Both the position numbers and the translations under genes were made by a program. DNA of 64,000 bases from CAWDVH01 sp963805705 (GTDB taxonomy: Bacteria > Actinomycetota > Actinomycetes > Streptosporangiales > Streptosporangiaceae): contig CAWDVH010000004.1 in NCBI GenBank assembly GCA_963805705.1, forward strand, positions 62,001-126,000, given 5' to 3'. The notes beneath the pieces are model-generated. The model saw only the letters and a list, made by a program, of their open reading frames with translations, ran no database searches and had not been told where the DNA came from. Positions 38,963 through 46,749 of the stretch are shown in pieces. Position 1 is the stretch's first letter. Every line of letters begins with the position of its first letter.

Positions 38963-40237
38963 GTGCAACGGCGACTGCTGATTTCCACTCTCACCGTCGC
39001 GGTCATCGCGGTCCTGCTGCTCGGGGTGCCGCTGGGGTACGCGCTGAGCCGGCTGCAGGTCAGCGAGGCATCGGCGCAGATGAGACGTGATGCGCAGACG
39101 CTGGCCCGCGCGCTGCAGGAGCGCAAGGCCGATGGCCTGCCGACCGATCCGGCCCAGGTCGGCCGGTCCCTGCCGGATCGGTACGTGGGCGTCGCGCCGC
39201 GTGGCGGGAAGCCGACCTGGGTGGGAGCCCAGCCGCCTGCCCACCACGTGATCTCGGCGCAGGCCAGCACGCGCGACTTCACCGTCACGGTGGAGGCCGA
39301 CGACTCCTTCGTCGCTGGCCGGATCCGCGGCGGCGTGCTGCTGATCGGCTCACTCGTACTGCTCGCCCTCGCGGTAGCGGTCGGGCTGGCCCTGCTGCAG
39401 GCCCGGCGCCTGTCCCGGCCGCTGGAGGAGCTGGCGCAGGCGGCCGACCGGCTGGGCTCGGGGGACGCGCGGCCGCTCGGCCGCAGGTACGGGATCCCCG
39501 AACTCGACCGCGTGGCCGAGGGCCTCGACGGCTCGGCGCAGCGGATCACGGACCTGCTGTCGGCTGAGCGGGAATTCGCCGTCGACGCCTCGCACCAGCT
39601 CCGCACTCCGCTGACCGCCCTGTCCATGCGGCTTGAGGAGATGATCGATGCGGCCAGCTACCCGGACATCGTGCGCGAGGAAGGAGCGGCCGCTCTCACG
39701 CAGACTGAGCGCCTGACCGAGGTGGTAACTCAGCTGCTCGGCCGGGCCCGCATGTCCCGCTCCGGCACGCCGTCCCTGGCCAGTGTCGACGACATCGTCA
39801 GCCAGCAGGTTGCCGAATGGGAGCCGGCTTTCCGCCGGACGGGCAGGCGGCTGGCGGTTACGGGAGAGCAGGACCTGTACGCGTACCTCACCCCCGGCGG
39901 AGCCGCCCAGGTCATTGCCACCCTCCTCGACAACGCCCTGGTACACGGCAGCGGATCAGTGACCATCAGGACCTCCAAGACGCCCAAATCCGTCGTGGTG
40001 GAGGTCAGGGATGAAGGCAAGGGAGTCCCGCAGGATCTGGTGGCGCGGATCTTCGAGCGCAGCGTCAGCGGTGCGCCGGGCGGGACCGGGCTGGGACTCG
40101 CGCTGGCCCGGACGGTGGCCGCCGTGGACGGCGGCCAGGTCGTCCTCGTCCGGCCGCGCCCGGCCGTCTTCGCGGTGTTCTTTCCGCTGGGCAGCCCCGA
40201 GGAACGGGAAGAGCCTGTGGTCAGTGGCCCAGCCTGA
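38963..40237 (+). CDS. Sensor histidine kinase
   Basis: 424-residue membrane kinase: two helices (TLTVAVIAVLLLGVPLGYAL and GGVLLIGSLVLLALAVAVGLALL) enclose a periplasmic sensor of about 100 residues; then HAMP (ARRLSRPLEELAQAADRLGSGD), the H-box FAVDASHQLRTPLTALS, N-box ATLLDNALVHGSG, G-boxes VRDEGKGVP and GGTGLGLALAR. Partner of the upstream OmpR regulator. The signal sensed is unknown; the sensor region has no recognisable fold. GTG 38963 is the start; the stop at 40235 opens a 19-bp tandem repeat. Confidence 0.92.
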   Translation: MQRRLLISTLTVAVIAVLLLGVPLGYALSRLQVSEASAQMRRDAQTLARALQERKADGLPTDPAQVGRSLPDRYVGVAPRGGKPTWVGAQPPAHHVISAQASTRDFTVTVEADDSFVAGRIRGGVLLIGSLVLLALAVAVGLALLQARRLSRPLEELAQAADRLGSGDARPLGRRYGIPELDRVAEGLDGSAQRITDLLSAEREFAVDASHQLRTPLTALSMRLEEMIDAASYPDIVREEGAAALTQTERLTEVVTQLLGRARMSRSGTPSLASVDDIVSQQVAEWEPAFRRTGRRLAVTGEQDLYAYLTPGGAAQVIATLLDNALVHGSGSVTIRTSKTPKSVVVEVRDEGKGVPQDLVARIFERSVSGAPGGTGLGLALARTVAAVDGGQVVLVRPRPAVFAVFFPLGSPEEREEPVVSGPA

Positions 40238-40286
40238 CCGCCGGGTTCCGCCCTGACCGCCGCGTTCCGCGCTGACCGCCGGGCTG
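40235..40286. repeat. 19-bp tandem repeat beginning at the kinase stop codon
   Basis: Units TGACCGCCGGGTTCCGCCC (40235-40253) and TGACCGCCGCGTTCCGCGC (40254-40272), then a partial third (TGACCGCCGGGCTG). The kinase stop TGA is the first triplet of the first unit. Confidence 0.8.
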
Positions 40287-40312
40287 TGGCTGGCGCTGGT
40301 CCGGCCACCTCG

Positions 40313-40318
40313 TAGGCT
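40313..40318 (+). promoter_or_regulatory. -10 element (leaderless) of purK
   Basis: TAGGCT 7 bases before GTG 40326, after the tandem repeat. Confidence 0.55.
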
Positions 40319-40325
40319 ACGGCGG

Positions 40326-41552
40326 GTGAGCGATCATGTCCGGGACCGCGACCCCGGGGGAGCCCGCGTCGCGTCGCGTCGGCCAGGTCCGGTCGTGGGC
40401 ATGGTGGGAGCCGGGCAGCTCGCCCGGATGACCAGTCAGGCGGCGGTCGCCCTCGGTGTCGGGTTCAGGGTGCTCGCCGCCGCTGCCGACGAGAGCGCTG
40501 CGCAGGTGTGCGCAGGCACCTGGATAGGCGATTACCGCTCGGCCGGTGACCTGCTGGCCTTCGCCAGGGACTGCACGGTCGTGACGTTCGATCACGAGCA
40601 TGTGCCTGGCGCCCATCTAGAGGCCCTGGAGCAGGCCGGGGCAGTGATCCGGCCGGGGTCAGGCGCGCTCCGCTTCGCCCAGGACAAGCGCGCGATGCGC
40701 CAGCGGCTGACCGCGCTGGGCGTGCCGTGCCCGGCCTTCGCCGTGGTCTCAGACGCTGGCGCGGTTCCGGATCTCAGCGCGGTGCCAGGCCTGAGCGGGG
40801 TGACGAGGTTCGCGGACCGGCACCGCTGGCCGGTTGTTCTCAAGGCGGTGACCGGCGGATACGACGGCAAGGGCGTCTGGATCTGCGGCACGCCCGCGGA
40901 GGCGGCCGACGTCCTGTCGCACGGGCTGGAGCTGATCGTCGAGGAGCATGTCGCCTTCGAGCGCGAGCTCGCCGTGCTGGTGGCCCGCTCGCCGAGCGGC
41001 CAGGGCGCTGCCTATCCCGTCGTCCAGACCGTGCAGCGCGACGGGGTGTGCCGCGAGGTCCTGGCTCCCGCGCCCGGCCTTCCCCCCGGCCTGACGGCGC
41101 AGGCGCAGCGGCTCGGGCTCTCGATCGCCGCGGAGCTTGGCGTTACCGGGCTGCTGGCCGTCGAGCTGTTCCAGACCGCGGACGGGCTGCTCGTCAACGA
41201 GCTGGCCATGCGGCCGCACAACAGCGGGCACTGGACCATCGAGGGCGCCAGGACCTCTCAGTTCGAGCAGCACGTGCGGGCGGTACTCAACCTGCCGCTC
41301 GGTGCGCCCAGCCTGGCCGCCCGCCAGGCGGTCATGGTGAACGTGCTCGGCGGCGATGATCCCGATATCTACTCGCGGCTCGTGCACGTCATGGCCGCCG
41401 ATCCTGGCGTTAAGGTCCATCTTTACGGCAAGCCGGTGCGGCCGGGACGCAAGGTCGGCCACGTTACGGTGCTCGGCGACGACCCTGAGGCCCTGCGCCG
41501 CCGGGCCCGTCGCGCGGCCAGCTATCTGAGTTCCGGGGTGGAGCAGTCGTAG
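40326..41552 (+). CDS. purK: 5-(carboxyamino)imidazole ribonucleotide synthase
   Basis: 408-residue ATP-grasp enzyme of purine synthesis; with ATP and bicarbonate it converts AIR to N5-CAIR. N-terminal VGMVGAGQLARMTSQAAVALGV, ATP-grasp PVVLKAVTGGYDGKGVWI, metal site ELAMRPHNSGHWTIEGARTSQFEQHVRAV. The product goes to PurE, the next gene. GTG 40326 has TAGGCT 7 bases upstream and no ribosome site. Order purK-purE is conserved across actinobacteria. Confidence 0.95.
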   Translation: MSDHVRDRDPGGARVASRRPGPVVGMVGAGQLARMTSQAAVALGVGFRVLAAAADESAAQVCAGTWIGDYRSAGDLLAFARDCTVVTFDHEHVPGAHLEALEQAGAVIRPGSGALRFAQDKRAMRQRLTALGVPCPAFAVVSDAGAVPDLSAVPGLSGVTRFADRHRWPVVLKAVTGGYDGKGVWICGTPAEAADVLSHGLELIVEEHVAFERELAVLVARSPSGQGAAYPVVQTVQRDGVCREVLAPAPGLPPGLTAQAQRLGLSIAAELGVTGLLAVELFQTADGLLVNELAMRPHNSGHWTIEGARTSQFEQHVRAVLNLPLGAPSLAARQAVMVNVLGGDDPDIYSRLVHVMAADPGVKVHLYGKPVRPGRKVGHVTVLGDDPEALRRRARRAASYLSSGVEQS

Positions 41553-41601
41553 CCAGCCGGGGCGATCCTGCCGCCGCCCGGCGGGGGGAAAGGAGCACGA
41601 G

Positions 41602-42126
41602 ATGACCGGTCGGCCCTTGGTCGCCGTGGTGATGGGCAGCGATTCGGACTGGCCGGTGATGGAAGCGGCCGTGACCGCGCTGGCGGAGTTCGGCGTGCCG
41701 TCCGAGGCCGACGTCGTATCGGCGCACCGGATGCCCCAGGACATGATCGACTACGGGTCGGCGGCCGCCGGCCGCGGTCTGCGCGTGATCATCGCCGGGG
41801 CGGGCGGGGCCGCCCACCTGCCGGGCATGCTCGCGGCCGTCACCACCCTGCCGGTCATCGGGGTGCCCGTGCCGCTGGCGCACCTGGACGGGATGGACTC
41901 GCTCCTGTCGGTCGTTCAGATGCCCGCCGGGATCCCGGTCGCGACGGTGGCGGTCGGCGGCGCGCGGAACGCGGGCCTGCTCGCCGTCCGCATCCTGGCC
42001 GTTTCCGACGAGGGCCTGCGCGGCCAGATGGCGGCATTCCAGCGCGAGCTCCGCGCGACCGCCCGGGCCAAGGGCACAGCGCTGCGGGCCAGGCTGGCTG
42101 CCGAGCGAAATGAGGAAGGCCCGTGA
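41602..42126 (+). CDS. purE: N5-CAIR mutase
   Basis: 174-residue class I PurE, converting N5-CAIR to CAIR. Signatures VVMGSDSDWPVMEAA, SAHRMPQDMIDYGSAA and IIAGAGGAAHLPGMLAAVTTLPVIGVPV, including the catalytic His in SAHR. GGAG six bases before the ATG. The gap to purK is 49 bases, so the two are probably co-transcribed. Confidence 0.95.
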   Translation: MTGRPLVAVVMGSDSDWPVMEAAVTALAEFGVPSEADVVSAHRMPQDMIDYGSAAAGRGLRVIIAGAGGAAHLPGMLAAVTTLPVIGVPVPLAHLDGMDSLLSVVQMPAGIPVATVAVGGARNAGLLAVRILAVSDEGLRGQMAAFQRELRATARAKGTALRARLAAERNEEGP

Positions 42127-42250
42127 TCTACCGGATGCGGCATCTACCAGGCTGTGCGCGACAACCCTGCCGGCCTTCCATGACTTCTTCCGTGAGTACC
42201 TGCGGGCCTGAGCGTTGATATCTGTGCTGCTCGGCTGTGCCCGTCTCGGC

Positions 42251-42256
42251 TACCGT
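42251..42256 (+). promoter_or_regulatory. -10 candidate of the alpha/beta hydrolase
   Basis: TACCGT 8 bases before ATG 42265; slightly longer spacing than most leaderless sites here. Confidence 0.35.
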
Positions 42257-42264
42257 GTGCACCG

Positions 42265-43017
42265 ATGATGCTTCATATTGAGGACGAGGGGCAGGGCGAG
42301 CCAGTCGTGCTGGCCCATGCCGGGGTCACCGATCGAAGGATCTGGGACGCTGCGGTTCCCGTTCTGGTCGCGGCGGGCTACCGAGCGATCCGCTATGACC
42401 TGCCGGGATACGGTCTGTCACCCCGTCCCGCTGGCCCCCACTCCCTCGTCGCTGACGCGTTGGACGTACTCGCCGCGACCGGGGTGGAGTCGGTGCACTG
42501 GGTCGGGTTGTCCCAGGGTGGCGCGACCGGCGTGGATGTCGCGCTGGCCCAGCCCGGACGGATCCGGTCGCTGACCCTGGTCGCACCGGGAATGTCTGGC
42601 TACGACTGGCCCGATCTGCCCGGCGCGGACGGCCGTGAGGCCGCTTGGGAGCGCGGTGATGGGCACGGGCTGGCATTGGAGATCCTGCGTCTGTGGGGAC
42701 CGATGTCGTTTGACCCGGCCGGGCAGTTGCGCCCCGACGATCCGGCCGCCGCTGTGGTTCTCGACCAAGGAGATTGGTTCCTGCAGGACGAGGATGAAAT
42801 CGAAGAGCCCGCGGCCGAGCTTCGGCTGGGCGAGATCGCCGTACCAGCCCTGATTGTGCTTGGCGACCGTGATATCGAGCCGATTGCCGACATTGGCCGC
42901 CGCTACCAGCAAGGCATTCGCGGCGCCCGCCTGGTCACGCTAGCGCCCGCCGACCACCTGCTTCCGCTACGAGTACCCGATCAGTTGCACCCGATTCTGC
43001 TGGAGCATCTCGCGTGA
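42265..43017 (+). CDS. Alpha/beta hydrolase
   Basis: 250-residue alpha/beta hydrolase with VVLAHAGVTDRRIWD (oxyanion HxG), nucleophile elbow VHWVGLSQGGATGVDVA (G-L-S-Q-G), acidic residue in VLGDRDIEPIAD and catalytic His in APADHLLPLRVPDQLHP. The fold matches haloperoxidase/3-oxoadipate enol-lactonase-like hydrolases; no specific substrate can be named. Codon use is less GC-biased than in purE upstream, and the gene lies with a toxin-antitoxin pair in a segment absent from the mycobacterial purE-fadE25 junction, suggesting acquisition. Confidence 0.85.
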   Translation: MMLHIEDEGQGEPVVLAHAGVTDRRIWDAAVPVLVAAGYRAIRYDLPGYGLSPRPAGPHSLVADALDVLAATGVESVHWVGLSQGGATGVDVALAQPGRIRSLTLVAPGMSGYDWPDLPGADGREAAWERGDGHGLALEILRLWGPMSFDPAGQLRPDDPAAAVVLDQGDWFLQDEDEIEEPAAELRLGEIAVPALIVLGDRDIEPIADIGRRYQQGIRGARLVTLAPADHLLPLRVPDQLHPILLEHLA

Positions 43018-43120
43018 GATCGAAGCTTCCGCTCATCGCCTGCGAGAAGAGGTCTTTATGTCTGCGACGGCCGCCTGCTTGCGATAACCACGCATGTCGA
43101 TCGCGTGACGCGCAGGACTT

Positions 43121-43498
43121 TCAGATCGCGATCAACCGGACGGCGGGGTCAAGCAGACGGAGGTCGCCGGGATCGGAGGTGACAACTTGCTGCCCTGCGC
43201 GGCGCGCGCAGATCACCACATGGGCATCGGCGATATCGGCTGTTCCGCTCGCCGCGAGCAGCCTGCCAACATTTGTCGCGTCCACCCGGCCGAGGTCCAC
43301 GACGTCGGTTGTCGGCTGGCGAACCAGGCGCGCCAGCCGGACCTGCCGATCCGGCCGCCGGACGGCCTGGGCCAGCGCAGTCGCCGGAACGGTAACTCGA
43401 GCACCTGTCTCACATGCGCGGGCCAGGAGGATCACTATGCGGCGGTCGTTTCGGTCTAGGGCGATCAGGCCGCCTGCGTCAAGGGTCACGCCCGGCAT
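43121..43498 (-). CDS. PIN-domain toxin (VapC-like)
   Basis: 125-residue PIN-domain protein. Conserved acidic residues: VTLDAGGLIALDR (first Asp), ADIADAHVVICA and VTSDPGDLRLLD. PIN toxins are Mg-dependent RNases. The ATG overlaps the antitoxin stop by one base (TGATG), the usual arrangement of a toxin-antitoxin pair with the antitoxin first. The second acidic position near residue 40 is not obvious, so catalytic competence is uncertain. Confidence 0.85.
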   Translation of the reverse strand: MPGVTLDAGGLIALDRNDRRIVILLARACETGARVTVPATALAQAVRRPDRQVRLARLVRQPTTDVVDLGRVDATNVGRLLAASGTADIADAHVVICARRAGQQVVTSDPGDLRLLDPAVRLIAI

Positions 43499-43758
43499 CA
43501 GGCCGCTGACCTGTCCCCGCGCTCTGTGACACCGAGTACCTCGTCAGCCCAGGTCCGCTCGCTGTCGGAGAGCGCACCGCCGGTTTCCTGCAGCGCCTCA
43601 GCGAGCAATGCCCCCCACCCTGCCACGTCATCCAGGGAGACGCCGACAGCGTGCTGCACGAAGCCGGAAACGCTGGCCGCGATTCCCGCATCCACGAGGG
43701 TGCGGATCCGTTCGAGCTGCGCCTCATCGAGGGTGACCGTCACCTTCTTTGATGCCAT
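43498..43758 (-). CDS. Ribbon-helix-helix antitoxin
   Basis: 86-residue protein beginning MASKKVTVTLDEAQLERIRTLVDAG, an RHH (CopG/MetJ-like) DNA-binding strand and helices; the C-terminal half would bind the toxin. ATG 43758 is taken as the start; three further in-frame or nearby ATGs lie upstream within the repeats. Two direct repeats of ATGGTATGG (12-base period) overlap the start region and are the likely autoregulatory operator. Confidence 0.82.
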   Translation of the reverse strand: MASKKVTVTLDEAQLERIRTLVDAGIAASVSGFVQHAVGVSLDDVAGWGALLAEALQETGGALSDSERTWADEVLGVTERGDRSAA

Positions 43759-43775
43759 ACCATTTACCATACCAT
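43755..43775 (-). promoter_or_regulatory. Direct-repeat operator of the toxin-antitoxin pair
   Basis: CCATACCAT at 43755-43763 and again at 43767-43775, separated by TTA. Spacing of about one helical turn suits two RHH dimers. The repeats cover the antitoxin start codon. Confidence 0.55.
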
Positions 43776-43818
43776 CGTGGCGGCCCGTCCGGGACGCACG
43801 CGTCAGTCCCGTCATCGT

Positions 43819-45000
43819 TCATGCGTGGTCGTCCGCATCGATCCCGGTGCAGATGAGGCCCCAGGGCCGGTCGCTCACCCTGGTGATGACGATCGTCGCG
43901 CTGCCCTCGCCCCGCAGGCCGAGCCGGTGATGGATCTGCCGCACGTCCCCGGCCAGCCCGCGCCGGCGGATGTCCGCGGCGCCGATGCCGAGCGCGCGCA
44001 GCGTCCGGGCGAACTGCTTCTCATTCCACGGAGCCGATTCCAGGACCCGCAGGGTCCGGGCGAACGGCGTGCGCAGCGGAGTGTCGGCCGCCAGGAATGC
44101 GATCATCGGATCGATTTTCCAGGCCCCGAGTCCGCGCGCCAGTTCCTCGACGAGGCCGGCCCTGGTGATCGCCGGACTCGGGTCCAGCAGGAACGCGCCC
44201 GGCGCCGCCACCGCAACCTCCGGGCCTGGCGCTGATATCAGCGTGTGCCCGGCCGGGAACGCGGGGGTGAGCACGGTGGCCCGGCGCCGGGCCGTCGCTA
44301 GCGCCGGCGACCAGATCAGCGCCTCCTTCAGGCTGCGCCCGATGGCCAGGAACTCGATCTCCCAGCCCGCCGGGACCAGATCGTGCGGCAGCCCGGGCGC
44401 GGCCTTGATGCCCACCGCCGGGACGCGGCTGGCCAGTTCCAGGCACCAGGCCAGCGGCGGCTCGCTGTGCCCGGCCCGCAGCCGGCGATCTCCCGCCCGG
44501 CGCGCGGGGTCGGTGAACACCGCATCCACGCCGGCCAGGGTCAGGTCCCGGACGTCGGCGCACACGGCCGCCAGCCCGTCCGCGGCGTGGCCGACCGCGG
44601 CATTGTGCCGGGCGAACTGCAGGCTGGTGAAGTCCAGGTCCACCGCGATCGCCCGTCGCCCGGCGGCCAGGGCGGCCAGGTTCCCGCCGATGCCGCAGCA
44701 CAGATCGGCCACGATCCGGGCCCCGGTGTAGCGGGCGGCGCTGTGCCGGGCGGCGAGCTCGGAGGACGCCTGCTCGAGACCAGGCCGGGTAAAGAGCATC
44801 TCGTCGGCGCGGCTGAACTTGGCCCTGGCCGAGACGCGCAGCGCCTGCTGGGTCAGCGCCGCGGCCACCAGGTCCGGCGGATACCGGCCTCGCAGCGACT
44901 CGGCTAGCCGGAGCGCCCGCTCCGGGCTCACGTCCTCTCCCGCCAGGAGCTCCATCAGCTCACGCCCCGGCGGTGACAGGACGGATAGCTGGTCCGTCAC
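43819..45000 (-). CDS. Class I SAM methyltransferase with THUMP-like domain
   Basis: 393-residue SAM-dependent methyltransferase: motif I VADLCCGIGGNLAALAAG, acidic strand end AIAVDLDFTSLQFARHNAA, then VDAVFTDPARRAGDRR. The C-terminal part (GIGAADIRRRGLAGDVRQIHHRLGLRG) is the THUMP-like domain of this actinobacterial family, suggesting an RNA substrate, not identified. AGGAGG lies six bases before GTG 45000. Divergent from the first acyl-CoA dehydrogenase. Confidence 0.87.
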   Translation of the reverse strand: MTDQLSVLSPPGRELMELLAGEDVSPERALRLAESLRGRYPPDLVAAALTQQALRVSARAKFSRADEMLFTRPGLEQASSELAARHSAARYTGARIVADLCCGIGGNLAALAAGRRAIAVDLDFTSLQFARHNAAVGHAADGLAAVCADVRDLTLAGVDAVFTDPARRAGDRRLRAGHSEPPLAWCLELASRVPAVGIKAAPGLPHDLVPAGWEIEFLAIGRSLKEALIWSPALATARRRATVLTPAFPAGHTLISAPGPEVAVAAPGAFLLDPSPAITRAGLVEELARGLGAWKIDPMIAFLAADTPLRTPFARTLRVLESAPWNEKQFARTLRALGIGAADIRRRGLAGDVRQIHHRLGLRGEGSATIVITRVSDRPWGLICTGIDADDHA

Positions 45001-45046
45001 TGGATCCTCCTTACCGTGTGCTGAACACGTGCTTGGCGGAACCTCC

Positions 45047-45052
45047 TACCAT
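45047..45052 (+). promoter_or_regulatory. -10 element (leaderless) of acyl-CoA dehydrogenase 1
   Basis: TACCAT 7 bases before ATG 45060. Confidence 0.55.
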
Positions 45053-45059
45053 CGAGGTC

Positions 45060-46229
45060 ATGAGCCCTGACTTTCCCGCCTTTGCCCTTTCGCCGGAGCA
45101 CGAAGCCCTCCGCGAGTCGGTACGCGACCTGGCTGACGACCAGATCGCACCCTATGCCGCCAAGGTCGACCAGGCCGCCGAGTTCCCGCGGCAGGCGCAT
45201 GACGCCCTGGTCAAGGCCGATCTTCACGCCGTGCATATTCCCGAGGCCTACGGCGGCGCGGGCGCCGACGCCATCGCGACCGCGATCGTCATCGAAGAGG
45301 TGGCGCGGGCCTGCGCGTCCTCGTCGCTGATCCCCGCGGTCAACAAGCTGGGCACCATGCCGCTGCTGCTGTCCGCCTCGGAGGACCTGAAGGAACGGTA
45401 CCTGCCGCCCGTCGCCAGCGGGGAGGCCATGTTCTCCTATGCGCTCTCCGAGCCAGAGGCCGGCTCGGATGCGGCCGCGATGAAGACCAGGGCCGTCCGC
45501 GATGGCGATTCCTATGTGCTGAACGGGACCAAGCGGTGGATCAGCAACGCGGGCGTCTCCCGGTTCTACACGGTGATGGCGGTCACCGATCCGTCGGCCG
45601 GCGCGGCCGGGATCTCCGCGTTCGTGGTGGAGCGGGAGGATGCCGGTTTCTCGTTCGGGGAGCCCGAGCACAAGCTCGGCATCAAGGGATCGCCCACCCG
45701 CGAGCTGTACTTCGACGACTGCGTGATCCCGGCCGACCGGATGATCGGCGAGGCGGGCCGGGGATTTCACACCGCGCTGGCCACCCTCGATCACACCCGG
45801 ATCACGATCGCCGCGCAGGCGCTGGGCATCGCGCAGGGGGCGCTGGACTACGCGATTGGCTATGTCAAGGAGCGGCGCCAGTTCGGCCAGGCCGTCGCGG
45901 ACTTCCAGGGCGTGCAGTTCATGCTCGCGGACATGGCGATGAAAATCGAGGCCGCGCGGCAGCTGACCTATGCGGCCGCGGCCGCCTCAGAGCGCGCGAT
46001 GTCGGGCGAGCCCGTCAGGAACCTGACATTCATGTCCTCGGCCTGCAAGTGCTTCGCTTCGGACGTGGCCATGGAGGTCACTACGGACGCGGTCCAGTTG
46101 CTGGGCGGGTACGGATACGTGAGCGACTATCCGGTTGAGCGGATGATGCGCGATGCGAAGATCACCCAGATCTACGAGGGCACCAATCAGATCCAGCGCG
46201 TCGTGATGGCCCGCCAGTTGCTGAAGTAG
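45060..46229 (+). CDS. Acyl-CoA dehydrogenase 1 (FadE25-like)
   Basis: 389-residue flavin acyl-CoA dehydrogenase. FAD/substrate loop MFSYALSEPEAGSDAAAMKT, RWISNAGVSRFYTVMAVTD, and C-terminal GGYGYVSDYPVERMMRDAKITQIYEGTNQIQR, where the Glu of YEGT is the usual catalytic base. It oxidises an acyl-CoA to the 2-enoyl-CoA and passes electrons to ETF. Its position near purE matches M. tuberculosis fadE25 (Rv3274c). The ATG has TACCAT 7 bases upstream. A close paralogue follows 520 bases downstream. Confidence 0.93.
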   Translation: MSPDFPAFALSPEHEALRESVRDLADDQIAPYAAKVDQAAEFPRQAHDALVKADLHAVHIPEAYGGAGADAIATAIVIEEVARACASSSLIPAVNKLGTMPLLLSASEDLKERYLPPVASGEAMFSYALSEPEAGSDAAAMKTRAVRDGDSYVLNGTKRWISNAGVSRFYTVMAVTDPSAGAAGISAFVVEREDAGFSFGEPEHKLGIKGSPTRELYFDDCVIPADRMIGEAGRGFHTALATLDHTRITIAAQALGIAQGALDYAIGYVKERRQFGQAVADFQGVQFMLADMAMKIEAARQLTYAAAAASERAMSGEPVRNLTFMSSACKCFASDVAMEVTTDAVQLLGGYGYVSDYPVERMMRDAKITQIYEGTNQIQRVVMARQLLK

Positions 46230-46679
46230 GCGCGAAACTGGCAGGCACAGACGAATTTGAGCTTTTCTTACAAAAAGTCGCCTGGCTTGGGTCCCCCGCA
46301 GCGGTAATTTCGCTGGTCGCTGCATAAAGATCGCTCGTTGCCTGACGCGGCAGATTGAAAGTCCGAGAGTGCGAATCACGAACGCGGGTCATCACTTCGG
46401 ATTATCCATCTACCTGGGCGGTATCTCATGGGGTTGAACGCGCTGCACCGCAGATAACGCTGTGAGCTGCTCAAACGTGTGCCCGCTGCCGATGAGATAC
46501 GAGCGTTGGCGTTGCTTCGGGACTGCGTTAATGGGTCGGGCGAGAGGAATATCCACGTGAAAATAGCGCATTGCACGCCCGTGACACGAGGGGCGGGTGG
46601 TACGTCACTGACCCTTGACGCCGGGCCATTTCTGTGATGTCGTGCCGATGACAGCGCAGACATAGAAAGTTTCCTGGAA
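46230..46679. other. Spacer between the two acyl-CoA dehydrogenase genes
   Basis: 450 bases clearly richer in A/T than the flanking genes, with no recognisable gene. The longest open frame (minus, 46376-46663) lacks a ribosome binding site and family resemblance. It may be a decayed insertion or recombination scar accompanying the duplication. Confidence 0.4.
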
Positions 46680-46706
46680 GGGGGCTGACAGCCCCCCGGG
46701 GGGTTT
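46680..46706 (+). terminator. Hairpin and G/T tract before acyl-CoA dehydrogenase 2
   Basis: GGGGGC-TGACA-GCCCCC (46680-46696), then CGGGGGG and TTT. It would stop transcription from upstream just before the promoter of the second copy. Confidence 0.5.
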
Positions 46707-46713
46707 CTGTGCC

Positions 46714-46742
46714 TTGTGCGCTTAGCGGGGCGTCTTTAATAT
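46714..46742 (+). promoter_or_regulatory. Promoter of acyl-CoA dehydrogenase 2
   Basis: TTGTGC (46714-46719), 17-base spacer, TAATAT (46737-46742), then 7 bases to ATG 46750. One of the best -35/-10 pairs in the window; leaderless. Confidence 0.65.
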
Positions 46743-46749
46743 CAAATTC

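Noticed and set aside
42122..42211. Frame ending ...LPAFHDFFREYLRA after purE, possible tail of a lost gene
   Set aside because: Only about 20 plausible residues, no start or ribosome site; may be chance.
46376..46663. Minus-strand ORF between the acyl-CoA dehydrogenases as transposase relic
   Set aside because: No transposase motif, no inverted repeats found at its borders.
46680..46706. 6C small RNA, suggested by CCCCCC/GGGGGG
   Set aside because: The two C-rich loops of the 6C fold are absent; a terminator hairpin explains it better.
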